A DNA stretch of 64,000 nucleotides, from assembly GCA_002346545.1 (NCBI GenBank), contig DEAA01000032.1, forward strand, positions 26,435-90,434, given 5' to 3'. Below, piece by piece: positions 33,201 to 41,587 of this stretch. Source of the DNA: Acidobacteria bacterium UBA2994. GTDB lineage: Bacteria > Acidobacteriota > Vicinamibacteria > Vicinamibacterales > UBA8438. Position numbers and translations under genes: made by a program. Within the stretch, counting starts at the first letter, position 1. The number at the start of each line of letters is the position of its first letter. Below the pieces are notes generated by a model. It worked only from the letters and a program-made list of their open reading frames with translations, was not told the origin of the DNA and made no database searches.

Positions 33201-35990
33201 CTAGCGCCACCGGAAGTCTACCCGCACCACGCTGTCGGCCGGAGCGTCCGCCGCCGGAGCATGCAGGGTATAGCCGAAACCAGCCTCCGGGATGTCGGCG
33301 CCGCCGAACGGCAAGTAGGGATTCTGATAGCGGTTAGGCTTGGCGTCGGTGAACTCGTTGACGGGAGCGAACGGGAAGGCGGTCTGGCGAGTCATGGTCC
33401 CGTCCTCGGCCCGCCACAGCTCCACGCCGCCGATGAACGGTTCCACCGCAAATGGTGCGTCGGCCGAGTGCATGTTGCGGAGCAGCCGGTCATAGAGCCG
33501 GTACTCAGTCTCACCGTCCCGGATGCGTAGATCAAACAGGGTGCCGCCCGACTTCCGGGCTCTTCGCTCAGGTCCAGGCAGGAATTCGTTGATGATGGTG
33601 TAGTTGTAGGTCAGGGCGCGATCATTCCACCTTATTTGCTCGATGGGCGGGCGGCCGTCGACGAGCATCTCCTCGCAGCGGGCGACGTCCTCCGGCGCGA
33701 CGTCGGTGGAGTAGTAGTTGGGCGGTCGCTGAAAACACATGGTGTCAACGAAGCCGGCGCGAAGCAGTGGCTGGGCCGACTCGTCGAGCGCCCAGGCGCT
33801 CCAGCCGTCCTCGGTGCGGAAGTACCGCTCAGGCAGAGCAGACAGCTGATATTCCTGCGGGGTGGCATCGACCACCAGCAGGAAGCCTCGACCGGGACCG
33901 GATTCGGCGGGTTCGTTCTGGCTCCAGAGGTACTCGCCATTGTAGTACCACATCACCACACCAGACCTGTAGTTCACGTTCAGCGCCGACATCTCGCCGT
34001 CGCTGTCGGGGAAGAATGTGAACCCTGGGTGGGAGAGCGCTTCATCGTAATTCTTGACGCTGGCGAAGGTCTGATACGGATCGCGATACTCCAGTAGGTA
34101 GAAGTGGGGCACCGGCAAGTGGTGCTCGCCCGACGACAGCGTGAAGCCCTGGGTGTCCCAGCCGTCGAGGGTAGCGCCCTCGAAGTCCTCACGGAACCCG
34201 ACGGCGGGAATCTCGATGTTGTCCAGCAGTCCGCCATCCTCCACCGCGGCCATGTCGGTGAAGTAGGTGAAACGCAGCGCGACCTTGCCTCCGCTGAAGC
34301 CGCTGAGGTCGAACGAGGCATTGATCCACTGCGATGCTTCGCACGGGTCCACCGCGGCGGTACCGCCAACACGGTCTTCGGCCAGCGTCCGCTCTGCGCG
34401 CGGATCGCAGCCGTTAGCTGTTTCGACCTTACCGTCCCCGTTCAGGTCGCCGCTCCGTCCGGTGAACCCTGGGAGCGAGCCCTCGCCCTCGTGGCCCTTG
34501 CCGGACGGCATCACGCTCTCGGCGTCGCCGATCGCATCCTTGTCGGTTGGCAGCAGTCGCCGGAACGGTTCGCCGGGACGCGCCGCCTCCACATACAGGT
34601 AGTCCCACTCGGCCTCGATCACGAACCAGGCATCGAGGTTCATCACCACCGGCTCGTCCGCCGCTACGCCACTGAGGTCGAACGTGCGGCTCAGGGTCCG
34701 GTTCATGTCGTTCCCCTGACCCGAGTAGAGCACCTGTCGCCCCTGGTCGGGGCCGAGTGGCCCCATCCGGATGTCGCGCATCGTGGGCGGCAGAATCACC
34801 ATGATCGCGTCACACAATCCGGACGGCGTGCGATAGCCGTCGATGCCGCTCCAGTCGTTCAACGTCTTGAGATGGAGAGACCCGGAACCGTTACCCCCGA
34901 GGTCGGATGGGCGTACCACGCACGGCTCGAGCCAACCGAGTACGGTACGCGACCAGGCGCTCAGCTCTTGAGGCTGAGGGGAGGAGGTGCTCGACATAGC
35001 TTCCCACGACGCAGTCGAGTTGTTGGTCGACCGTGCGTAGATGTCGGGCAGTCCCAGCGAGTGTCCGAACTCGTGGATGAAGGTGGACGGCTCGGTGTAC
35101 TCCGACTGCATGTTGTAGTCGAGCACCCACAGTCCGTTGCCGATGTCGACCCCGCCTCGGACGTTCATCCGGCCGTCGACTTCCGGACCGCTGTCCAGAT
35201 TCAGGCTAAGCGCGAAGCGATGCGGCCAGATGCGGTCACCGCACGCTTGTTCGTCCGCGGTGAGCGTCTCGAATACATCGGTCGGCGCGTTGGCATTGAG
35301 CTTCTCGCCCATCTTGTAGAGCCCGTGGCATGACGATTGGCCCTTGCCCGCCACCACCAGGATGAAGTGGTCGAGATACCCGTCCGGTTCGTCCCGGTTA
35401 TTGTCGCTGTCGAAGTCGGTCGGGTCCCAGAGGTCGTAGTCGACCCAGGGAAAATCCGGCTCGGCAGCGTAGGCAGCCCGGAGGGCGTCCACCACGAGAT
35501 CGGTGGCGCGTACGTCGTTGCGCCAGGAGCCGTCGGACACCTGCTGCGGACGTCCGTAATGGCTCAGCGGCTGGGCCAGCTCGACCACTGGAAAGATGTC
35601 TCCGGTGACGTTGTACCGGCCACGCGATTGGTGACGGTAGTAGTGAGACAGGGTGCCTGGTTCGAGGGCGGCGGGGCTACCTGCGAAGAGCAGGTCCTGG
35701 AAGTAGGCGCGGTTTTTCTCGTCCTGATCCGCGTCGCCGGCGAACCGGTCGTAGCCGATGTCTGAGAACCGGACCGGCAGGATCAGCAGCCGATGCGGCC
35801 GGTTGACGGGAGCCAGCGCCGGTTGGATCGAGTCACTCTGAATCTGGGGGTGGCCGAGCTGGTCGAACTGGAAGTCGGCCAGCGCTTCAACCATCGACTC
35901 GGCGGTGGCCGACGGTTGGGCGCCTATTTTGTGTGTGGGCAAGAGTACGGCTAAGAGTACGACCGCCGGCGTCCAGCGTGTCGTCAGCAT
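33201..35990 (-). CDS. Secreted M6-family metalloprotease (immune inhibitor A-like)
   Basis: A 929-residue exported zinc peptidase. ATG 35990 is selected because GGAGG lies seven bases upstream (plus-strand CCTCC at 35998-36002) and the signal peptide 'VVLLAVLLPTHKIGAQ' follows; the in-frame extension to 36191 would overlap the previous gene. An N-terminal region with 'LLILPVRFSDIGYDRF' leads to the zinc motif 'HEFGHSLGLPD' (HExxH at 306-310). The M6 layout continues with two jelly-roll-like modules that include calcium-type 'GRSGDLNGDGK' and a C-terminal domain. Length exceeds the core family, as in InhA proteins. It is third in an operon after the RnfD-like and Mo-enzyme genes (14-base gap), an unusual partner for redox genes. 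Confidence 0.9.
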   Translation of the reverse strand: MLTTRWTPAVVLLAVLLPTHKIGAQPSATAESMVEALADFQFDQLGHPQIQSDSIQPALAPVNRPHRLLILPVRFSDIGYDRFAGDADQDEKNRAYFQDLLFAGSPAALEPGTLSHYYRHQSRGRYNVTGDIFPVVELAQPLSHYGRPQQVSDGSWRNDVRATDLVVDALRAAYAAEPDFPWVDYDLWDPTDFDSDNNRDEPDGYLDHFILVVAGKGQSSCHGLYKMGEKLNANAPTDVFETLTADEQACGDRIWPHRFALSLNLDSGPEVDGRMNVRGGVDIGNGLWVLDYNMQSEYTEPSTFIHEFGHSLGLPDIYARSTNNSTASWEAMSSTSSPQPQELSAWSRTVLGWLEPCVVRPSDLGGNGSGSLHLKTLNDWSGIDGYRTPSGLCDAIMVILPPTMRDIRMGPLGPDQGRQVLYSGQGNDMNRTLSRTFDLSGVAADEPVVMNLDAWFVIEAEWDYLYVEAARPGEPFRRLLPTDKDAIGDAESVMPSGKGHEGEGSLPGFTGRSGDLNGDGKVETANGCDPRAERTLAEDRVGGTAAVDPCEASQWINASFDLSGFSGGKVALRFTYFTDMAAVEDGGLLDNIEIPAVGFREDFEGATLDGWDTQGFTLSSGEHHLPVPHFYLLEYRDPYQTFASVKNYDEALSHPGFTFFPDSDGEMSALNVNYRSGVVMWYYNGEYLWSQNEPAESGPGRGFLLVVDATPQEYQLSALPERYFRTEDGWSAWALDESAQPLLRAGFVDTMCFQRPPNYYSTDVAPEDVARCEEMLVDGRPPIEQIRWNDRALTYNYTIINEFLPGPERRARKSGGTLFDLRIRDGETEYRLYDRLLRNMHSADAPFAVEPFIGGVELWRAEDGTMTRQTAFPFAPVNEFTDAKPNRYQNPYLPFGGADIPEAGFGYTLHAPAADAPADSVVRVDFRWR

Positions 35991-36004
35991 CGGGATACCT
36001 CCGC

Positions 36005-38515
36005 TCAGGCCCGGACCACGCGGCAGGCGAAACACTTGTACGCCTGCTGGCCGGACAGATTGTCGAAGTAACGGTCGTCTACCAGGGTGTTGGCTGGATC
36101 CGAATAGGTGGGCGCTCCGGCCAGGTCGACAGTTTGAGCGAAGCCGAAACCGTTGGGCACGAACACGGTGTCGGAACGCATCGCTTCCCACACCACGGCG
36201 GTGCCGAGTACCCGCCCGCGCGGACTTTCCACGGCGATCTCGTCGCCATTGGCAATGCCGGCCGCCGTGGCCGCCTCGGGATGCAGCTGGATCAGCCGCA
36301 CGCCATCGAGCTGCTTTCCACCATGGGTCCAGTGCGTCACTCCTGCGAAATGCACCACGCTCGAACGGCCGATCATGCCCATGAGCGGGTAGTCAACGTG
36401 CACGTCGCCAGGAGCCGGCTCGCCGAGTCGCACCACTGGAGTCGCTGCGTGCGGGTTGATCGGGTTGCTGACCAACCGGTTCTCGTACTCGATCGACGGA
36501 TGCCCGCCCGTCACTTCCGGATGTGTGTAGAAGGTGGGTAGCGCGGTGTGCCCGGCCTCCTGCAGTTGCGCGTCCAGCTCGGGCGTGTAGATCTCGATCT
36601 GGCCGCTCGGTGTCAGGAACCGCTGGTCGGCTTCGCCACCCAGGCTGGCCGCAGCCTCGTACCAAGACGGATGGTCCAGATACAGCGTGCTCACCCCGGG
36701 ATGGTCGGTGGTCGGGCAGGGCCAGCGCATTGGTTCAGCGCTGCCTTCGAGACGCTCTCGCGTCAGGCCCTCGACCCCGGGCGTGCGCGCGACAAATTCT
36801 GACCATAGTGTGTTGTAGTCGCGCCACGCGAGCGGGAACGCGTCGGTCCACTCGCTTGCTGGACGGGTTCCATCTAGCCGGGCTAGCGTGTGGGCCAGGT
36901 CGATCCAGATTTCGATGTCGGTGCGGCTTTCACCGACTCGGGGCACTGCGGCCTGTTGCCACCGGATGGCGCGGTCATCGCGCCGCATGTAGATCCCGTC
37001 AGTCTCGAGTCCGCTACAGACCGGGAGGATGACGTCCGCGTAGTAGGCGGCTTCCTCCATAAAGAGCCCCGTGTAGACGTAAAACTCGAGCGCCGCGAAC
37101 GCCTCGCGGACACGCGTGGTGTTGGCCGAGGCCAACAGCGGGTTGCCTTCGGTCACAACCGCGCGCAGCCGATATGGTTGTTCTCTCAGGATCGACTCGG
37201 CGAACGAGTCGGGGCCCACTGGTAGCGCTTGATCCTTCTCGGCGACCTTTGCTTCGAGTGGGGGTAGGTTCAGGCCACCGGGCCAGGTGTTATGCATAAA
37301 GTTGCATCCGCCACCAGATACCCCAATGTTGCCGGTGATAGCCGCGAGGAACACGAGGGTTCGATAGGTGTCGAACGCTCCAAGCTGATGGGAGATGCCG
37401 GCGTTGCAGAAAATGGCGGCGGTCGGCGCCGACGCGTAGTCCCGGGCTAGCTGTCGAATGTCGGCGGCAGGGAGATCGCAGATTTCGGCCGCCCACTCTG
37501 GGGTGTAGGCGTTGTCGCGGAGGTGCCTAGAGAGTTCGTCGAAGCCTAGCACCCAGCGGTCGACGGTCTCGTGGTCGTAGAGGTCTTGTTCGACGATCTC
37601 GTGCAGCAGCGCTAGTACCAGAGCCAGGTCTGTGTGTGGTTTGGGCGCCAGCCATCGGTTGGCATAGGCCGCAGTGGGGGTCTGCCGGGGGTCGACCACG
37701 ACCAGTGGGGCCCCGGAGCGCTCTCGACCGCGAAGCAGATACTCGAAGGTAACCGGATGCGTCTCGGCCTGGTTAGTTCCCAAGAACAAGTAGAACGCCG
37801 AGGAGCCGAGATCGTCCTTCCCGGTGGCGGGATCGACGCCATAGCCGTTGGTGAAATTGCCGAGGCCTAGCGTCCACGCCAGGGCGTTTCCGCCGGCGTC
37901 GTTACACACCGGTCCTACGTCGGTCGCGTTCGGGCTGCCCAATAGGTCGAACACGCGGCCGATGACCGAGCCGGCGCCCCGGAGCATCCGGCCCGTCGTC
38001 CGGTTGGCGATGGTGCGTGCCTTTCCAGAATCGCGTAGCTCGAGGAACTTCGCAGCGATCGTTTCAAGCACCTCGTTCCAGCTGGCCTCGCGAAACTGCG
38101 AACCTTCGAGGTCGCCCTTAGCTCCGCCCGTGCGGATGAGCGGCGTCGTCAGTCGGTACTGGTTGTGCACCAGCTGACCCATTAGGTCGGCCTTCACACA
38201 CAGCTGGCCAGCCTGCACCGGGTCGTCAGTTAATCCCTCGATTGACACCACGCGACCCCCGCGAGTGTGTACGTCGAGGGCACAGTTTGCGTTGCAGAAC
38301 TGACAGGCGCTCCGGGTTGTGGTGTCGGCGCCAAGTACCGGCGACGAGCCGCTGAAATCGAAAGAGCCCGGCCGCGTGGTTCCGTCAGAGGTGGGCGGTA
38401 CGTCTGGTGTTGGCGTGCAGCCGGAGAGTAGTCCCGCCCCGGCGCCGACCAGGGTGCCCTTCAGGAAGCGACGCCGAGTCGGATCTGTACTTCGGGACGA
38501 AAACGGCTTAGTCAT
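36005..38515 (-). CDS. Tat-exported molybdopterin oxidoreductase
   Basis: An 836-residue enzyme of the DMSO reductase/formate dehydrogenase superfamily (complex iron-sulfur molybdoenzymes). The N-terminus 'TRRRFLKG' at 13-20 is a twin-arginine signal and 'LLSGC' places a lipobox Cys33, so it is probably a periplasmic lipoprotein. Cys71, Cys74, Cys78 and Cys106 bind a 4Fe-4S cluster ('CQFCNANC'). Cys204 in 'GPVCNDAGG' fits the molybdenum ligand. The C-terminus has the 'HPEAATAAGIANGDEIAV' cofactor-binding domain. Closest in style to assimilatory nitrate/arsenite/formate-type catalytic subunits; substrate unassigned. Its ATG overlaps the stop of the RnfD-like gene as ATGA. No FeS electron-transfer subunit gene is adjacent, so the membrane partner may be the RnfD-like protein. 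Confidence 0.92.
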   Translation of the reverse strand: MTKPFSSRSTDPTRRRFLKGTLVGAGAGLLSGCTPTPDVPPTSDGTTRPGSFDFSGSSPVLGADTTTRSACQFCNANCALDVHTRGGRVVSIEGLTDDPVQAGQLCVKADLMGQLVHNQYRLTTPLIRTGGAKGDLEGSQFREASWNEVLETIAAKFLELRDSGKARTIANRTTGRMLRGAGSVIGRVFDLLGSPNATDVGPVCNDAGGNALAWTLGLGNFTNGYGVDPATGKDDLGSSAFYLFLGTNQAETHPVTFEYLLRGRERSGAPLVVVDPRQTPTAAYANRWLAPKPHTDLALVLALLHEIVEQDLYDHETVDRWVLGFDELSRHLRDNAYTPEWAAEICDLPAADIRQLARDYASAPTAAIFCNAGISHQLGAFDTYRTLVFLAAITGNIGVSGGGCNFMHNTWPGGLNLPPLEAKVAEKDQALPVGPDSFAESILREQPYRLRAVVTEGNPLLASANTTRVREAFAALEFYVYTGLFMEEAAYYADVILPVCSGLETDGIYMRRDDRAIRWQQAAVPRVGESRTDIEIWIDLAHTLARLDGTRPASEWTDAFPLAWRDYNTLWSEFVARTPGVEGLTRERLEGSAEPMRWPCPTTDHPGVSTLYLDHPSWYEAAASLGGEADQRFLTPSGQIEIYTPELDAQLQEAGHTALPTFYTHPEVTGGHPSIEYENRLVSNPINPHAATPVVRLGEPAPGDVHVDYPLMGMIGRSSVVHFAGVTHWTHGGKQLDGVRLIQLHPEAATAAGIANGDEIAVESPRGRVLGTAVVWEAMRSDTVFVPNGFGFAQTVDLAGAPTYSDPANTLVDDRYFDNLSGQQAYKCFACRVVRA

Positions 38516-40125
38516 GGTGACTCACACGCGAACGTCCAGCCGTGTTCACAGGCTCGGGTGTAGAGCTCGGCTTCCGACCAGTCGTTCAGGGTCGGCCGGC
38601 CCTGTCGCAGCAGGATGCGGAGATCGTTCACCGCCGGGTCGCCCCGAGCCGGGGTGCCGGGGTTGGCTGTGTTGAGGCAGCCAGGCTCGGACCCCTGCTC
38701 GCACGCCTGGTTGAAGAGCGCCGCCGCCACCTGGAAATCGGGATCTACGATGACGCCTTCGGTGTAGTGGGCGCCTAGCTCGTTGCATGACCAGCCCGAG
38801 CCGTCGCTGCAGTCGAGGAACTGCAGCAGCGCGAGGGTGGCGCACCCCTTCCGCAGGTCGTTTTCGCAGGCCTCTTCCCAGAAGAGGATACTGTCTCCCC
38901 GGTGGCGTCCGTCGGCCGCTCCGATGGTGGACATGCCGACGAAGAAGATGGCCCACACCGCCATGTGGAACACGTTGGCGTGCCGCGGAATGGCGATGCC
39001 TTGGATCTCACCCACGAGGAAGCGCTGTGGCAGCTTGGCTGCCACCCGGTCGATCCACTGCACGCTCAAATTCAGCAGCGGGACACAGAGGAGCTTGTCG
39101 TAGAACGTAGGCTGCTGGAATTGACCCAGTAGCTCATAGAGTCCGAACACGGTAGTGCCGTAGAGCAGCCCGAAGATCAGCTTGCCCGGTGCGGTCCGGG
39201 GCGACGTGGACGGGTCGGTCACCAGCAGGTGCAGCCCGAGGAAGACGGCGATCGGAATTTCGGAGTCGATGAAGAACGGCACCCCGACTATCTGGGTGTA
39301 GAGCGCGCTCAATCCGAAGAGCGTCGCCGCCGCGAAGGCCGACACCAGCGTGATGTTGAAGAAGTACATCGCTACCAGCCCGATGGCGAACAGGAAGAGA
39401 TAGGGCTGTGGTGCCAGGTTCAGTGTGGTAGCGATCTGGTCACCCCAGGTGATGTTCGTGGTGCCGGTAAAGATCAGGCCCAGCGAGAACAGACCCAGTG
39501 AAAAGGCCGACGGGTTGAAGATATGTACTCGACGCCCGTCGCGTTCCCACCGCACGAACTCCTTGCCCAGGAAGCCGACCCCGAGCATGAGAAATTGCAA
39601 GTAGAAGAAGTCGTCGATGAACCAGAGGAATAAGTTCGTACTAAACAAAATGGGGAACGGCCCGAACCCCAGTGTGTAGCGTTCGCGTCTCGACCACGCC
39701 AGCAGCATGTCGAACGCGTAGCAGAAGAGCAGTTGGCCCACGAGCAGCCAGAAGTGGTTGGCTACCGGCGGCCAGTAGGAGCCCCAGTAAATGAAAACCG
39801 ACGTGTGAAGGATGGCCTGAATCCAGTGTTGCTTCCGGAGGGCTATGTCGAAGCCACGTCCTGTCTGTGCCGCCCGGAGGCGCTGGGAGAGCATCCAGGT
39901 CCAGACGAGGACGACCAGCGACGACAGCCAGAAAGACCATATCAGGGTCGGGTGCTGCTGCACGCGAGGGAGGAATGACAGGCCGAGTATGCCCAACCCG
40001 AAGCCCGCCGGGAGCCACAGCACTGAGCGGGACGCCGTCGGGGCCACGGAGGTCTCCGGAATGGCCGCCATGGCGGACATGGGCTGACCTTTAGGTGAGC
40101 GGGCTCGCTTGCGCTTTGTTGCCAT
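38512..40125 (-). CDS. NqrB/RnfD-like membrane protein with C-terminal Sel1-like repeats
   Basis: A 537-residue integral membrane protein. Residues 30-400 contain about ten hydrophobic segments with NqrB/RnfD signatures: 'VHIFNPSAFSLGLF' and 'LLVTDPSTSPRTAPGKLIFG', the latter matching the 'TDP.t.p.t..G...yG' block of Na+- or H+-pumping NADH:quinone and Rnf complexes. The canonical SGAT flavinylation motif is not seen. Residues after about 415 are soluble and Cys-rich with Sel1/Hcp-type units: 'ACENDLRKGC', 'ACEQGSEPGCLN' and 'ACEHGWTFACESP'. No other Nqr/Rnf subunits are present. It is first in an operon and overlaps the molybdoenzyme start, suggesting it takes electrons to or from that enzyme. 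This coupling is inference. Confidence 0.82.
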   Translation of the reverse strand: MATKRKRARSPKGQPMSAMAAIPETSVAPTASRSVLWLPAGFGLGILGLSFLPRVQQHPTLIWSFWLSSLVVLVWTWMLSQRLRAAQTGRGFDIALRKQHWIQAILHTSVFIYWGSYWPPVANHFWLLVGQLLFCYAFDMLLAWSRRERYTLGFGPFPILFSTNLFLWFIDDFFYLQFLMLGVGFLGKEFVRWERDGRRVHIFNPSAFSLGLFSLGLIFTGTTNITWGDQIATTLNLAPQPYLFLFAIGLVAMYFFNITLVSAFAAATLFGLSALYTQIVGVPFFIDSEIPIAVFLGLHLLVTDPSTSPRTAPGKLIFGLLYGTTVFGLYELLGQFQQPTFYDKLLCVPLLNLSVQWIDRVAAKLPQRFLVGEIQGIAIPRHANVFHMAVWAIFFVGMSTIGAADGRHRGDSILFWEEACENDLRKGCATLALLQFLDCSDGSGWSCNELGAHYTEGVIVDPDFQVAAALFNQACEQGSEPGCLNTANPGTPARGDPAVNDLRILLRQGRPTLNDWSEAELYTRACEHGWTFACESP

Positions 40126-40283
40126 CGTTACGCCGTCGGGTTGCTAGCGATCGTACAAGATTACGCGGAGCTGGACGAGGTGTCAGGCACCAGCGGTCTC
40201 TTGACGTTGGCTAGCGGCTGTGCGACGGTGTCATGCGTCAAGGTCCTCGCCGGGCTCCGGGGGGGAGTGAAGGAGGCTACGCA

Positions 40284-41288
40284 ATGCGTTTCCGTTCGTC
40301 ATATCCGTGCGTGCTCGTCGCACTGGCTCTTGTGAGCCTGGTGTTGTTGCCGACTTTGGCTGATGCCCAATCGGCCCCAAAGACCCCATGGGGACACCCT
40401 GATCTACAGGGGATCTGGACCTCGTCCGGGGCAACCCCGTTTGAGCGACCGACTGACATGGTGGGCCGCGAGCGGCTTACTGATGAAGAAGTGTCCTCGA
40501 TCCGCGCAGCGACCGAGGAGCGCGACGAGGAACTGCTCAATGCTGCAGCTCGGCGGACCAGCGCGGGTGGCAGCGTAGGCGCCTACAACAACTTTTGGAT
40601 GGACCGTGGCGCTCGCACCGACCGCACGTCGATGGTGATCGATCCGCCTGATGGTCGGCTGCCTCCGCTGACCCCGGCGGGGGAGCTCCGCCGTGCGACG
40701 GGCGAGAAGGCACCGGGCGGGATGGAGAACGACGATACCTGGGAAGACCGCCACATCTGGGAGCGCTGCGTGACCCGTGGCGGCATGCCGAACGCCATGT
40801 TCCCGCGGTCGTACAACAACAACATGCAGGTATTTCAGACCGAGGACCACGTGGTGATGCTGATCGAGCAGGTACACGAGGTTCGCGTGGTGTCGCTCGA
40901 CGGTCGTGAGCACCCGTCAAGCAAGGTCTACGGTTGGAACGGCCTATCCACCGGGCACTTCGAAGGCGACACCCTTGTGGTGGTGACCTCGAATATCCAT
41001 CCCAACGTGAGCGCGCTACAGCCGTGGTCGATCTTTAACTCGAAGGAAGGTTCGGGCTCGGAGATGACGCTGATTGAGCGGTTCACCCCCACCGGACCAG
41101 ACTCGCTCGAGTACGAGGTCGAGGTGTTCGATCCAAAGATGTACACACGGGCTTGGACTGTGGCCTATCCGTTCAGCCGGATGGATGACCTGATGTACGA
41201 GTATGCCTGCCACGAAGGTAACGAAGGCATGATCGGTATCCTGGCTGGCGGACGCGCCGAGGAGGCGGTCGGAGCGGGCGGCCAGTAG
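40284..41288 (+). CDS. Exported protein of unknown function, paralog 3 of 3
   Basis: A 334-residue secreted protein. ATG 40284 follows AGGAGG at 40271-40276 and starts a signal peptide ending 'TLADAQ'. Family blocks are 'GHPDLQGIWTSSGATPFERP', 'AYNNFWMDRG', 'WERCVTRGGMPNAMFP', 'YNNNMQVFQTEDHVVML', 'STGHFEGDTLVVVTSNI', 'EYEVEVFDPKMY' and 'YACHEGNEGM'. The Cys block differs from the other two ('CVTRGGMP' in place of 'C..GFN.GPP'), so this is the most divergent copy. No enzyme motif recognised. It is divergent from the RnfD-like operon and has a sulfatase remnant downstream. Confidence 0.85.
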   Translation: MRFRSSYPCVLVALALVSLVLLPTLADAQSAPKTPWGHPDLQGIWTSSGATPFERPTDMVGRERLTDEEVSSIRAATEERDEELLNAAARRTSAGGSVGAYNNFWMDRGARTDRTSMVIDPPDGRLPPLTPAGELRRATGEKAPGGMENDDTWEDRHIWERCVTRGGMPNAMFPRSYNNNMQVFQTEDHVVMLIEQVHEVRVVSLDGREHPSSKVYGWNGLSTGHFEGDTLVVVTSNIHPNVSALQPWSIFNSKEGSGSEMTLIERFTPTGPDSLEYEVEVFDPKMYTRAWTVAYPFSRMDDLMYEYACHEGNEGMIGILAGGRAEEAVGAGGQ

Positions 41289-41455
41289 CGGTGCGTGGTT
41301 GGCAAGGTTGACGCCGGGCCAACCGCGAAAGGTGTCCTTGGCCAACGCGAAACTGCGAGCTTCAGGGGTTTCGCCCTGCCCTTCAGAATCGAACCGGTAG
41401 CCTGGTGAATTCCAGGCTGCCGGCTGTATCCGGTGGTGCCTGGCCGGCTACCGCT

Positions 41456-41569
41456 TCCCTCCTGGCAACGCTCCAGCAACGCCGTCATCCGTTCGACCAC
41501 GTCGGGGTGCTGGTCGTAGGTATTTCTCGTCTCCCCGATGTCGGCCGACAGGTCGTAGAGTAGGTTGGT
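41456..41569 (-). pseudogene. C-terminal remnant of a sulfatase
   Basis: On the minus strand, directly after a stop at 41572-41570, the frame reads 'TNLLYDLSADIGETRNTYD', 'QHPDVVERMTALLERCQEG'. This is the characteristic end of arylsulfatase family proteins ('LYDLSADPGETTNLADQHPEVVARL'). The preceding 400 or more residues, including the sulfatase Cys/Ser-x-Pro-x-Arg site, are gone; the plus-strand propeller gene starts at 41588. The frame has also lost its proper stop and runs on. I read this as the surviving tail of a deleted sulfatase gene. Confidence 0.75.
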
Positions 41570-41587
41570 CTACAGTCTGTCTTATCG

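Noticed and set aside
34104-35333. 409-codon plus-strand frame opposite the M6 peptidase
   Set aside because: No start signal or family resemblance; the HExxH peptidase on the other strand is convincing.
41165-41500. 111-codon minus-strand frame downstream of paralog 3 as a gene
   Set aside because: Only its first part matches a sulfatase tail; the rest is readthrough opposite paralog 3.
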